64,000 bases of DNA from Delphinus delphis (Eukaryota > Chordata > Mammalia > Artiodactyla > Delphinidae): the NCBI RefSeq assembly GCF_949987515.2, contig NC_082695.1:88680104-88744103 (forward strand). The letters run 5' to 3'. The translations under genes and the position numbers were made by a program. Below the pieces are notes generated by a model. That model worked only from the letters and a program-made list of their open reading frames with translations. It was not told the DNA's origin and made no database searches. Position 1 is the first letter of the stretch; every line of letters begins with the position of its first letter. This document shows, one piece after another, positions 25,051 through 42,483 of the stretch.

Positions 25051-26616
25051 GCTCTGGCTTCATCTTTATTATCTGCAGCTACATTTAAAGACAGAGAGAG
25101 AGAAAACAGGAAGGAAGAAGAGACAAAAACAGACTGGTTTTAACACTGGTAAGTCCTTGTTGTATTTCTTTAAAAAAAAACAAAAAACAATGGAATAGGA
25201 AGACAGCAAGCTTTTGGTTTCTGTGCATTAGGAAATACACTTTCTGAACCATTTTTCTCCAAACCTACCCTCCTCCAAATAAGTGCTTGGGACAGAGGGA
25301 AAAAAATGAAAAGCCACCTCATTTTCATTTAATTTCTAAGGTCAGAGGTGCTGACAGAGATACAGCAGACCCTTCTTCTACTTTCCCCTGGGAACTCATC
25401 TGTACGGAAGCCCTGGTTGCAAGACAGTTGTCTCAGGGTCCAAACTCTCCGGAAGGTTGCTCAATAGAGCTGTTTTCAGAGGACACTCAACAGGACCCCC
25501 GCCATAAACGGAGAGCTAGCTCAGCACGTGAACTTGACCGCCCTCGGACATCACACCCAGTCAGGGAGCAGGTCTGGCAGCTGTCTCCACTGTGGCCCAG
25601 GAAGGAATACCTGACCCAGTATGCGACAATGCGACTGCCAGGTACCTTGCCCCTCCGAGCACCCCACCCCACCTGAGACCTCCCTAGTCTGGGCCACCCC
25701 AGGACAATGACCGACTGACCTACCGACCAGAGGCCCTGAAGACAGAGCGCCTCCAGCTGGGTTCCACCTGCAGGGGGGGCCTGGGACAGAAGGTAGTTAA
25801 AGAGAAGAGTCACTGAGGTCAGAAAGCAGAGGCAAGACCAAAGGTCGTGTGTCACCTGCCCCAGGCCATGTTCACTCTACCCCAAAATGGAAATTTTGCA
25901 TGTAATCAACTAAAAGCAAACACCAGACTTGCTGCCTAGACCGGGAGGAGGTGGGGGGTCGGGGCAGGGGGAGTGGTTTATAAACCAACACAAATTGCAG
26001 TCTCCTCTCCGCACCCCACCCCTCTCCCCAACACCCCCTCCTGGACCTTCTGGGTTCTGACCCCTCAGAGTTGGTCAGATTCTCTCAGCTTTTTGCTTCT
26101 ATTTCTTTGATTCAGACCAATTTCACCATTCATGGGCACCTCCTCTACAGATCAAAATCCCAAAAGAGGGAAGGAGGGGAGAGGAGGGAGGCTGTAGGAG
26201 AGAGCGCTCAACTCAGTTACTTGTGCGTTTCAGACACCGTTTCCCTTCTCCTCTCCAGGCCTGATCACACTGAGCTGACAAGCAGAGCTTCGCACATGCA
26301 GAAGCACCGGGCATGGCTGGGAGACGCACAGAGTGCGCGGGTGCAGAGCTGGGGGTCGGCAAGCAGAGGGCTGGGTAAGTTGGGTGGGAAGGTCACATCC
26401 CTGTGTACTGCGGCAAGCTGCCTAAGGTTCCTTGGCTGGAAAGCAACATGATCAGATCTACGTTTTAGAAAAGACACCTTTGTATAGGACAGATGGAAGA
26501 AAGTGGGCTCTGAAGCTGAGAGACGCTAGAAATGTTTTCAACAATCATGTGCTTCCACAGAGCTGTACTGAGGACACACTCCAGGCCAGGCACGAAGGTT
26601 CCAAAACAACTGCACT

Positions 26617-26945
26617 GGGACTTCCCTGGTGGTCCAGCGGTAAAGAATCCGCCTTACAGTGCAGGGGACACGGGTTCAATCCCTGCTCAGGGAACTAAGA
26701 TCCCACATGCCACAGGGCAACTAAGCCCACGTGCCACAACTGGAGAGCCTGCATGCTGCAAACCACAGAGCCCATAAGCCCTGGAGCCTGCGTGTCACAA
26801 CTAGAGAAGAGAAAACCCACACGCCACAACTAGAGAGAAGCCCGCACACTGCAACGAAAGATCCCGCGTGCCTCAACGAAGATCCTGCGTGCCGCAACTA
26901 AGACCCGACGCAGCCAAAAATAAATAAATAATAACTGAATCTTTA
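26617..26945 (+). mobile_element. CHR-type SINE (variant head)
   Basis: GGGACTTCCCTGGTGGTCCA head, GGTTCAATCCC, tail AAATAAATAAT. CAACTGCACTG and CAACCACACTG flank it. Confidence 0.9.
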
Positions 26946-27227
26946 AAAAAACACACAACCACACTGTCCTCAGAACCTCCCCTCCCCCACCAGGAGGCGG
27001 GCCTTTGCCCCCTTGACTATGGGTGGGCCTGAGACTGCAGGTCTTCAGAAGTGATGCTGTGTGAGTTCCAAGACTAGATCTTTAAAAAGATACAGCGTCC
27101 ACCCGGTTCTCCCCTTGAAACTCAGCGCCACCTTGTGAGGAAGCCCAGGCCACATGAGGAGGCCACGCAGGGATGTTCCAGCAGAGCCCGGCTGAGGTCC
27201 GGCCAACAGCCAGCACCAACCCAGACA

Positions 27228-27446
27228 CATGAGAGAGGAGTGAAAGAGAGAGACAGAGACACAGAGAGAGACAGAGACAGAGGGAGAGACAGAGACAGAG
27301 AGAGGAGTGAAAGAGAGAGACACAGAGAGAGACAGAGGGAGAGACAGAGCAAGAGACAGAGAGCTAGACAGAGAAAGAGAGGGTAAGGGGGAGAGACAGT
27401 GAGAGGGAGAGACAGAGAGAGAAAGGAGGGGACGGGAGAGAGTGAA
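27228..27446. repeat. Purine-rich GAGA/CAGA simple repeat
   Basis: A run of about 220 bases of AGAGAGACAGAGACAGAG-like units with few interruptions. Its length accounts for the open frames read across it on both strands, which are low-complexity Arg/Glu or Ser/Leu. Confidence 0.92.
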
Positions 27447-28018
27447 TGAGACTGTGAGAAAGAGCTCGAGCAAACAGCCGAACTGTGGAGTCCGAAGCAA
27501 AAATGTCCTTTCACGTCATCAAGTTTTGGGGTCACTCGTCGAGCAGCCCCAGAGCCAGGAACCAGAGATGACAAGGCAGAAGTTCCAGCAGAGCTGAGAC
27601 GGGAGAGTCAGCCTCTGGTGGCCAGCAGGAGGCTGGGGGGTGGACCAGAGGCGGGCCCTCAACTGCCCCAGGGGCTTTAGTCCTGCCACACTTTGAGACT
27701 CACTGCTGGGGCACCTTGGAGAGACCACGCGGGGGCAACGGTGCCTGCGTGTGGTGGAAGGGAGGACGGCTACGGGGGACCGGGGGACCGGGAGACCAGG
27801 AGGAGTACTATCATGGTGGTCCAGGCAACACGGGAACAGGAGACCCTGTGTCAGCTCCAGGGCAGTGGGCTGAACTGAAGCAGGATCGTAGCCTGATGTC
27901 CGAGGACACAACGGAGCCCTTGAAAATGCAGGACGGTCTGTGGATAAACATCTTCCTGGGGAAGGGGGTGTCCTCAGCTTTCAATCTCAGGATGGTACGT
28001 GACCTCCCCACCCAACGT

Positions 28019-28200
28019 GTTTTTACAGCTTTACTGAGCTGTAACTACACACCATAAAAAGTCGCTCTCCCAGTGGTGTGGAGGATGCCCACAGGTGTGT
28101 GGTGCAGCCCCCACCGCTACGGTATTTTAGAATTTGCTTCACCTCACAGGAAACCTGTCCCCTTCAGCAGTCACCCCTCCCGGCCACCTCCCCAGCCAAT
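28019..28200 (-). mobile_element. L1 3' end fragment, antisense (diverged)
   Basis: TTTTTACAGCTTTACTGAGC, TGTGTGGTGCAGCCCCCACC and AAACCTGTCCCCTTCAGCAG follow the reverse L1 3' UTR order. Confidence 0.55.
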
Positions 28201-28678
28201 GCCACCCCAGTGCTGAGATGTGGGGCAAACCTCAGGTGAGTTCACGCCTGCAGCCGGTTGGTGAGGCACCCATCGGGAGGCACTATTCTTAGTGACAGTA
28301 CAACACGGGAATCTGGCGGGAGGAACGTGTGGCCCTGAGGATCCCCGAGGAAACAGCTTCTCAGCAGCCTCGCTGTCGGCGGCCTCATGACGGAACCTGG
28401 CCAGGAGCCATGAGGGAGGCGCCTGGTGGAGACGCCACGCTCTGTTATTCTTGGGTCCCTGGGCTGCAGTGGGAAGATCAGAGCCGACCAGGGCCCCGTG
28501 AAGGGCCAGCCTGGGAGGGGGCACTCTGTCTCCTGGGAAACCTCCAGACCAGGCTCCTCGGACACCTGGCTGACTGCAGGTCTGGGGCAGGAAACTGGAC
28601 AGCACGCTCAGAGCATCTTGTCGCACCAGTGTCCGGGGTCCACAGGACCAAAGGTCAAAGATCAAGAGCCGGCGGCAG

Positions 28679-28973
28679 GGCTTCCCTGGTGGCGCAGTGG
28701 TTGAGAGTCTGCCTGCCAATGCAGGGGACACGGGTTCGAGCCCTGGTCTGGGAAGATCCCACATGCCATGGAGCAACTAAGCCCGTGCACCACAGCTACT
28801 GAGCCTGCGCGACTGGAGCCTATGCTCCGCAACAAGAGAAGGCCGCAACAGTGAGAGGCCTGTGCACTGTGATGAAGAGTGGCCCCCGCTCGCCGCAACT
28901 AGAGAAAGCCCTTGCACAGAAACGAAGACCCAACACAGCCAAAAATAAATAAATAAATAAATTTTTTAAAAAA
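28679..28973 (+). mobile_element. CHR-type SINE
   Basis: GGCTTCCCTGGTGGCGCAGT head, GGTTCGAGCCC B box, AAATAAAT tail. The exact 14-base duplication AGAGCCGGCGGCAG lies at 28665-28678 and 28974-28987. Confidence 0.95.
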
Positions 28974-29739
28974 AGAGCCGGCGGCAGAGGCTCCCACTGG
29001 CCAGAGGTGGGTAAAGGGGCTTCCACCTCATGAAACACAGGATAACATACAAACAAACGTGTTCATCGCTGCAAGGTGCTGGGAACCAATTTTGAAAAGA
29101 GGCAAATATAGGCCTTTACCTGCCTTCCTTTAGAAATCAAACCATCGGAAGACCAAGTAGCGTTTGTGGGGAAGTTTCTCTACAGAAGCTGAGACGGCGG
29201 AGCCTCGGGGCTGGTGGCCCGGGGCTGACTGTCAAGACTGGGCCCTGGGCCCCCGTGGCTGCCACCACCCAGAGGGGCCAGCTGACAGCCACACCTCCCA
29301 GAGGAAGGACGCAACAGTCCTGCAAAGACAAAGGGCCAGACCTGGGTGCAGTTATCTTTTAAAATGTTCTCTGCAGGGCGTCCCAGACAGACCTGGTTCA
29401 GCAGCCCGATTCCGTCCAGATCCCGTGGGCCTGACTCGCTCTGAACACTGCTGCTGGTCTGCTGACCCTGTGCTGGGCGTGCAGCGCTCAGCTCACAGCA
29501 AACGACCTGTTTCAACAACAGATAAGTTCCAAGGAGAAAGGGGAGTTAGGGAGAACCTATAGATTAAGAAGACAAATCAACAACAAAAAGACACCAGCCA
29601 ATCACAGTGTGTGCTGCATCCTGATTTAAGGAAACAAACTGGCCAAAAAGTCAGGAAACGGACAAGACAGCTGGAAAGTCACACACAGATGGTGGTTTCA
29701 TGATAAGGAACCATTGATTTCTTATGGGTGACGATTTCT

Positions 29740-29910
29740 TTAGAGATACGTTACAGACTATCTATAAAGAGGCTACATCTGGGATTTGCTTCAGAAACTG
29801 CAGGAAAAAGACGTGAACGGGGTCTGGAGGTGGTTACGGTGCCACACGGAGCTCCGTTATGCTACTCTCCCTACTTCTACGTGCTTGAAATTCTCTACAA
29901 TAAAACGCGA
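29740..29910 (+). mobile_element. L1 3' terminal fragment (diverged)
   Basis: CTCTCCCTACTTCTACGTGC then TTGAAATTCTCTACAATAAA is an old L1 3' end in sense. The start is uncertain. Confidence 0.45.
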
Positions 29911-32547
29911 AAAAGGAAAAACACAGCACCTTCGAGACGGACACCACACTTCACTCCTAGTTCAGTTAAACATCAGGTGCATATTAGTGCCTCCAGCCAA
30001 TTCCTCCGTGAAACACGTGGTCTCGGTGGATGCCATTTCACCTGGGACAACCCGAGGAGGGGGACCCACACCCCGGCCCTGCCCCCACTACACACAAGGG
30101 CATGGAAAAGCTGCCAGTGGAATGAGAGGTTTGAAAACGTTTGATCCTAATTTTGAAAATGATCCCAATTTTGTGATAGGAGACTAACAAAGAAAAAAGA
30201 AAGAAATGGGAAACTATAGCACAATGTTCAAAGCAGTCACCTCCAGGTGGGGGGACGGAAGGCTTTTTACTCTTACTGTATATCCTGTCTTCCCTAAAAT
30301 GTCTACAATGAGCACATGATGCTCTTCAGATAACGAATTAGATATTTAATTTTCTAAGTAACCTGCTTTTTCTCCTCACCACCATCTATGTTTCTTTAAC
30401 CCTAACTTTCAAGTTGAATTAGTGACCTTCAAAACTGCAAACCTCTATAAAAGATAGCTGGGAAATATTTAAGCTTTTTTTTAGGCTGCCTGGCCATCCT
30501 ATGAGAACCGTGAAACAAAGCTCCCCAGACTCTCCTGGAGAGTTACTGTAATGTGCATGGTCAGCTCCCCAAGAAGTCTGTGTCCCGAGGCCTCGGCTGA
30601 CACGTCGGGAAGCGGAGGCCAGCCACCTGCCACGGGGGGTGGGGGGAGAGACGGGGGCCGCGGCACAGCGGCCCACGGGCTCTCAGAGCTTCCAGGCCCG
30701 AACCGCTCGGCTTCTTCACAGCCCACCCGCCTACTTCTGGCAAATGAGAGGAAATAAACCCACACATTCATTAAAAGCTTCCCACAGTGCGGTGGTGAGA
30801 CCCGTGTGTCTCATAAACAGTAGACACGGAAACACGTAAACCGATCTGGACTCAAGTGTTGAATGCTCAGACGCTCAGCCGTGTGGGCGGAGCTTAGGAG
30901 ACGACTCTCCCTGAGGCCGCAGGGGACCAGTGGGGGAGGGCCGGGGTCAGGAGGGGGCCCAGAGGTCAGGAGGCACGGTCCTCCCTCCACCAGGGCCAGC
31001 GTGCACCAGCAGACCGGCCATCACCGTGAGCTGCTATCAAATGTCCAACGTTAAACTCTAAGTTTGCCGCGTGACCCAGAGGCCTCAACACCTGCTGTAC
31101 CTGGCACCCTCCGCCTTCACGACCCACGCACAGTTTCAAACAAGGTCACAAGCCTGGTCTCCCGCTGCAGAGCCTGAGGGGCAGGACCACTACGCCACCA
31201 GGGCACCGGGTGTCCTCTCCAGGCCTTCCGCCCGCCCTGGGTGAAGACGCACACTGACCACCCCACGCGGCCCACTCTGCACTCGGCTGTGAGATCCTGC
31301 ACCCATTAAAGGGGAGGCTCCAAAGGGCACAGACCACAGAGGGCAGGGCAGAAGCCGCTTGGGCAGAAAGCCCTCGACTCAGAGAAAGGTAAGAGCCAGC
31401 TCCTCAACTCATGAGGGGTCCAGGGTCCAGAAGCCCTGCTTTCTAGGCAAGAGCAGCGGTACCAGCGGCACCAGCTCTGGTGGATCTCCTGAGTCACAGC
31501 TGGGAGGATGGTGTTAACGGGACAGAAAAAGCAAAAACACACCGGAAACAGACAGTGGCGGGTGATCCTCTTCACCATCTCCGTGACCCTAACTGATCCA
31601 GGCTCCTCATCGGGGCTGAGGCTGACCCACTTCTACAAAGACTGAAGTTAGCACACACTCACTGTCACTCTAGAAACAGAAGCTACACAAGAGGAGAGGA
31701 GTCGCTCAAAGGGAGAGAAAATAACCACCAGGGAAAAAATAGCTGGGCAAGACCTCAAGTCTGCAGGAGTCCCAGAACTAAACAAACTCCAGAGAAAACG
31801 CTTCTCTAAGCAGTAGCTGAGATCGCACACACCCACATTCTCAGACAAAGTCGAAGGGGAGAGCGGTCTTAGACTTAGTCATTAGAAAAACCAGAAGTAC
31901 GGCATCAACCCTCCTGCACAGAGAAGCCCACAGCCCGCGCGGTCGAACGCAGAACATCGGCTTGAAAGAGACATTTCCTAAGGAGAAGGCAAAACCAGCA
32001 GGAGAACCTTCTATCTTCTGAGCCAGCAAAAAGCCGCAGGGGCCGAGCGTGGGGCTCGCCTGCCCGAGCTCGTGGACCCCGCTGCCCACCCGAGGCCCAC
32101 AGAGCACGACGCCGGGTGAATGTTTAACAAGGTATGTGAGAAAGATGCCGGTTGACTCAGCCACAGGGAGTGGGAAAAACGGAGGCTGCGTTTGGTGCAC
32201 AGCCACACACAAGGTCAGAGATAAAACCGCCTCTGCAGGAAACATCTGGCTCCGGCCTGATCAGAAACAGACCAGCAGTGCCGCCCTCCTGCCCCAGCTG
32301 AGGGGCCCGCGTGACGACGGCCACGGCGAGGGACACGGCAAGAACAGGTCGTAACTCGCCCGAGTTCCAGTTTCACACGATACGGTGTCACTTGGCTGAC
32401 TGCGAACACCGGTGTCGCGCCAGACACTGCGCCACCTGGCGACGCCAGCGCTGCTGGGGTGGCACTGGTGGAGGCCCCCCACCCTGAGAGCTCCAGCCGA
32501 GCCTTGCTCGTCGAGTCGCTGGGCTTCATCCCCACAGCTGCGGGTCA

Positions 32548-38037
<5,490 letters not shown>

Positions 38038-38043
38038 TCACCC

Positions 38044-38049
38044 TCACAT
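38044..38049 (-). promoter_or_regulatory. Start-stop uORF (ATGTGA) upstream of SLC66A2
   Basis: On the minus strand ATG at 38049-38047 is followed directly by TGA, 94 nt before the SLC66A2 start. The context GGCATGT has G at -3. No other ATG occurs between it and the main start. If the transcript begins upstream of 38049, initiating ribosomes would terminate immediately, which is known to lower translation of a main frame. Whether it lies in the mRNA depends on the start site. Confidence 0.4.
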
Positions 38050-38454
38050 GCCGCCGCTGCCCTGAGCCGTCCTCCGTCGCGGGGCCTGGCGAGAGAGGAA
38101 AAGCGGTAAAGCACTCGGGCCGAGCCTCCACGCCCAATGGGGGGCGCACCGCCGGGCTCGCGGCTGGGGCACGAACCCCTCCTCCGGGGCGCCGGCCCGG
38201 GGTGGACTTTCAGTTCGGGGTGGGGGCTCAGTTCCGGGCGAGGGGGTCGCACAGCCTGGGGGTCGGAGGGATGGGAGGAGGGGGGAAGAGGGTAGACACT
38301 GCCCAGGGGGCCCGGCCCGGGGTGGACGCTCAGCCCAGCGCGGCGCTCGCGTCCACGCACACTGCTGACCCCGCCGGGCTCACCCGCGCCGGCGGCTCCC
38401 AGCGGTCAGTCCACCCTCCTTCTGTCTGTCCAAGCGCCGGGCCCCGCCTCGGCG

Positions 38455-38462
38455 TGACGTCA
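38455..38462. promoter_or_regulatory. CRE palindrome TGACGTCA
   Basis: This is a perfect 8-base palindromic cAMP response element, the consensus for CREB/ATF factors. It sits about 505 bp upstream of the SLC66A2 start codon between GC boxes, inside the CpG-rich region. Methylation-free CREs in such positions are commonly bound; binding here is inferred only. Confidence 0.55.
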
Positions 38463-38560
38463 CAATACGTGGCCCCGCCCGCGCCGGGAGGAGGGGCGGG
38501 CGCCGCTGGGTCCTAGAGCGCGCCGGTGGGCGTGGAGGTGGGGGCGGGACCCGGGGCGAA

Positions 38561-40198
38561 GCCGGGTGTCGTGGGTCGTGGCCAGGGCGCTCCGTGGGCC
38601 CACCCGGCCCTGGTTAGGAAATCGCTGCCTGGCGGGGCCTCTCCTTCTGGGCCAGGGGCCCACGTGGACCCGGCGCCATCTGTCCCACGGCGAGTTGCCT
38701 TGTAGACGCGGCGCGCCGCCAACGGGAGCAGAGGACCGGGTCCTGTCGCCGCCCCGAGGGTCAGCGCGAGGCCTGGGGACGCCCCCCTCGTGGGGACTCG
38801 GGCAGGGTCTGAGCGCCCCGTGATTCCAGGGGTCCTTCCACCGTTCGTGGTCTGCCCGGGTCTGTGGGGCTCCGCATCCTGAGCCGGGGCGTGTCCCTGA
38901 GGAGCGGCGTTCGGAAGTTTGCAGAGGGCCAGGGCAGTTTCGGCCAGGCGGGGGGGCCGGGGGCGCGACTCCTCGGGGAAGCGAAAGCCCACCCGCAGCC
39001 TGAAGCCCCTGAAGGTCCACTTCGGGGCCCAGGGCGGCAGCAGCCAGGACTGCCGTCCACAAGTGCGTTAGGTACCTTGTCACTGAAGACAGTGCTGGCC
39101 GGTGGAGCTCGGATCCGCGAAGGGTACGTGCTTCATCTGGAGCGCACAACTCTAGCACTCACTGAGAGAGAAAACAGGAATTCCTGAGTGTGTCACCTGA
39201 CCAACGTGAGCCCTCGGAAGCTCGAGGGAGGTAGGTGCTCAGAACCCGGATGCTGGTGGGCGAGGGAGGGGTGGGGGTCAGGGAGGGCCCTGTGAGAAGC
39301 CAGCCAGCCTGCCCAGGACCCTGTGCTGGTGGGCTCAGAGCAGAGAAGACCGCCTGCAGGCCCCCAGGACTCTGTCTACAGAGGAGCTCCCCCAGGGCTC
39401 CCACCTCCACCACAGCAAGCCCAAATCACCCCAAAAGGGAAGGCCTAGTGGGTGAGAGAGGGGGGTCCCAGGGACACACACCGGCCAGCCAGCTTCCTAC
39501 CTGGTATGCTTCGTGGGAACTCCTAAGAACAGGTACAACCTCACTTAGAGCAACTCCCAACGAGCCTGGCTGTAAGGAGAGCTCTCCGTGAAGCACAGGT
39601 TGCTCTCATCCTCTCCAGCCTCTGAGGCCAGTGGACTTCTGGGTATCCACCAGAGAAGGCCGAGAACGCAGCACCAGAAACGTACAAGGAAATGAAACAC
39701 AGACGGAGAAGGAAGTCCTGGAGGGGCTGGAGAAGAAAAGTGGTGTTCCTCCTTAGCCAGATCCTCCCCCGAGCTCTGGAGCTCCAGAATGTTCTGTCCT
39801 CTTTATGGTGGAGGTTGGAGTAGGGATATAGTCTTCCCTCCCCACGCACTGGAGCATCTGAGGCCACTGCATCTGGCCCTGTTTGTCCTGGAGCACGTGG
39901 GCAAAGTGGTGCCCGTCCATAGCCAGCTGCTGCCCTGGACCCATCAGCTGTGCCAGGTGGAGCGTGGGCAACAAACGCCTCCAGAGCCCTGTGAAGTGCA
40001 TACAATCTTGCATTCTTGACCCAAGATTTTGCCCCACAGAAGGGGCCTGTAATCCTTGTGAACCCCACCTGTCTGGAGTAGAGGGGCACCCACTGGTCCA
40101 GAACCATCGCTCAAGCAGAAGGAGAGAGCTCATGTCGGCTGCTGCACATTACCTGGCTTCCTGTGTTACAAACAAAAGAAGCCGGCCAAACTGTGCAG
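38561..40198. other. Intergenic, CpG-rich then unassigned
   Basis: Positions 38.56-39.1 kb remain CpG-rich beyond the SLC66A2 promoter; 39.1-40.2 kb is ordinary. Open frames on both strands (for example minus 39541-40107 and 39753-40133) have no family match I can name and overlap each other in different frames. Confidence 0.6.
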
Positions 40199-40684
40199 TC
40201 TGAAAAATGAAACCCAGAACTAGCACATCCTAGTTCCCGGAACCTGTGAACATTACCTTCTGTGAAGAGAAAGAAATTGCAGATGTGATTACGTTAAGGA
40301 CCTTGTGATGCAGAGATTATCCTGCATTACCCAGGTGGGCCCTAAATGCCATCACGTGTATCTTTATAAGAGAGAGGCAGAAGGAGACTCGAGACACACA
40401 GAGGCCATGTGGTGACGGAGCAGAGAGAGGTCTGAAGATGCGGCCTTGAAGGCTGGAGTAATGCAGCGCAGGAATGCTGGCAGCCACCAGCAGCTGGCAG
40501 AGGCGGGGAGCGGATCCTCCCAGGAGCCTCTGGAAGGAGCAGAGCCCTGCCAACACCTTGATTTTGACCCAGTTAAACTGATGTCAGATTTTTGGCTTCC
40601 AGAACTGTGAAAGAACAAATCTCTGCAGTTTTATGCCACCCAGCTTGTGGCAGTTTGTCACAGCAAACTACTGGGAACTGATAT
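40199..40684 (+). mobile_element. MLT1-like MaLR LTR
   Basis: The order GCAGATGTGATTACGTTAAG, TGGGCCCTAAATGCCATCAC, CTTTATAAGAGAGAGGCAGA, GCCAACACCTTGATTTTGAC, TTCCAGAACTGTGAAAGAAC and GCCACCCAGCTTGTGGCAGT follows the MLT1 consensus to its end. It is a decayed LTR without viral genes. Confidence 0.75.
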
Positions 40685-40779
40685 AGAATCCATAAAGTGA
40701 AGGAGAAACACCTTCTCAGAAAAACATGGCCCCAAGGAATTCGTTGCCCGCAGACCAGCCCTGTAAGGAATGTTCTGTT

Positions 40780-41039
40780 TTGGCCGCGTTGGGTCTTCGT
40801 TGCTGCGGCTTTCTCTAGTTGCAGCGAGCGGGGCTACTCTTCCTTGTGGTGCGCGGGCTTCTCGTTGTGGTGTCTTCTCTTGTTGCAGAGCACGGGCTCT
40901 AGGCACACAGGCTTAGTGGTTGTGGCGCACGGGCTTAGCTGCTCCGTGGCATGTGGGATCTTCCCGGACCAGGGCTCGAACCCATGCCCTCTGCATTGGC
41001 AGGCGGATTCTTAACCACTGCGCCACCAGCGAAATCCCC
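40780..41039 (-). mobile_element. CHR-type SINE, antisense, 5' complete
   Basis: Reads GGGTCTTCGTTGCTGCGGCT to CGCCACCAGCGAAATCCCC, the reverse of the long-type SINE. The distal tail is missing its usual T-rich TTTATTT block. Confidence 0.92.
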
Positions 41040-41615
41040 AACCCTGGAGGAAATGTTAAAATAAGTTATGTAGTCAGAAGGAAAATTGGATCTCCATAAA
41101 GAAACGAAGACCCTCAGAGAAAGAATAAATGAAGGTAAATCTTTTTTTTCTCTTATTCTTAATCTAAAAGATTATCGTTTATTTAAAGCAATCAAGTAAC
41201 AGTGTATTGGGTGATTATAGCACGTGGATAAATGAAATGAATGACAAGGGATGTAAGGGAGGAATTGGGGAATATTCTCATATAAGGTACCAGCACTACA
41301 CATAAAGCAGTATATGTTATTTGAAGGTGAACTTAGATAATTTTAAAATATATATTGTAAACCCTAGGGCAACCACTAGAAAAGTTTTTTTAAACCATAA
41401 ATAATACACCAAGAGATGAGATAAAAATGGAATTGTATAAAATGCAGTTAAAACCAGAGAAGGCAGGAAATGAGGAGGAAAAGGAAACAGAATAAATGCA
41501 ATGAATAGAAAACAATTACAAAGTGCTAAATTTTAATCCAGCTATATCAATAATCACTTTAAATGTGAGTGGTCTAAACACACCAATTAAAAGACAGAGA
41601 TTGTCAGGCTGGGTG
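41040..41615 (+). mobile_element. L1 pre-ORF2 fragment
   Basis: GCTATATCAATAATCACTTT, then AAATGTGAGTGGTCTAAACA and ACCAATTAAAAGACAGAGAT, is the well-known start of L1 ORF2. Positions 41616-41940 after it are unassigned. Confidence 0.7.
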
Positions 41616-41940
41616 AGGTTCAGAAATAAGCCTCCGCAAGCGACACTGTCCCTGGGGTATGTGGTGTCCTGTGCAGCAGAAATACAGGGAAGAGGACCAC
41701 GGAGGTCTGTGAGCAGATGGGTGACAGGGACAGCTGTCTCAGGCAATGCTGCTGGCCCTTCGCCCTCCCAAGGGAATTGCTTCTATGCTGCAAAAAAGAC
41801 GGAGCGTCAGCAAGACCATTAGTAATTTATTCACGTATATGAGTAAGTGCGTGAGAAACAAGTCTGAGCAGATAAAGCCTCAATTCTTAATACTTATCTC
41901 TCATATGACTATTTTATACCTTTCTGTGTGGTTTAAATTT

Positions 41941-42319
41941 TTTTAACTAATTAATTTGTTTTATGTTTGGCTGCATTGGGTCTTTGTTGCTTTGCTGTGC
42001 GGGCTTTCTCTAGTTGCAGCGAGCAGGGGCTACTCTTCATTGCAGTGCGCGGGCTTCTCATTGCAGTGGCTTCTCTTGTTGTGGAGCACGGGCTCTAGGC
42101 GCGCGGGCTTCAGTAGTTGTGGCACGCGGGCTCAGCAGTTGTGGCTTGCGGGCTCAGTAGTTGTGCCTCAGGGGCTCTAGAGCACAGGCTCAGTAGTTGT
42201 GGTGCACGGGCTTAGCTGCTCCGTGGCACGTGGGATCTTCCTGGACCAGGGCTCCAACCCATGTCCCCTGCATTGGCAGAATCCCCGATTCTTAACCACT
42301 GAGCCACCAGGGAAATCCC
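41941..42319 (-). mobile_element. CHR-type SINE, antisense
   Basis: Starts with a decayed T-rich tail (TTTTAACTAATTAATTTG), then GCTGCATTGGGTCTTTGTTG, and ends GAGCCACCAGGGAAATCCCT. Confidence 0.93.
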
Positions 42320-42361
42320 TGGCTTAAATTTTTTACAGTGAGTATGTATGATTTTTGGGGG

Positions 42362-42483
42362 GAATATTTATTTTTTGGCTGCAACACAGCATGCGGGATC
42401 TTAGTTCCCCAACCAGCGATCGAACCCGTGCCCCCTTCAGTGGAAGCTCGGAGTCCTAACCCCTGGACCAGCAGGGAAGTCCC
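42362..42483 (-). mobile_element. Short CHR-related SINE, antisense
   Basis: TTTTTTGGCTGCAACACAGC to GGACCAGCAGGGAAGTCCC; short tRNA-like form. Confidence 0.88.

Noticed and set aside
25596..25640. Candidate for the missing SLC66A2 cassette exon (minus strand reads RYSFL then G)
   Set aside because: The following bases are GCC, not GT, and the preceding residues do not resemble the acidic ADSKDEEV-type segment.
27045..27574. Ser/Leu-rich 150-codon minus-strand frames
   Set aside because: They are translations of the GAGA/CAGA simple repeat.
38460..39158. 232-codon minus-strand frame in the CpG-rich region
   Set aside because: Arg/Pro/Gly-rich composition typical of CpG-island chance frames. 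It lies upstream of the SLC66A2 promoter and has no family match.
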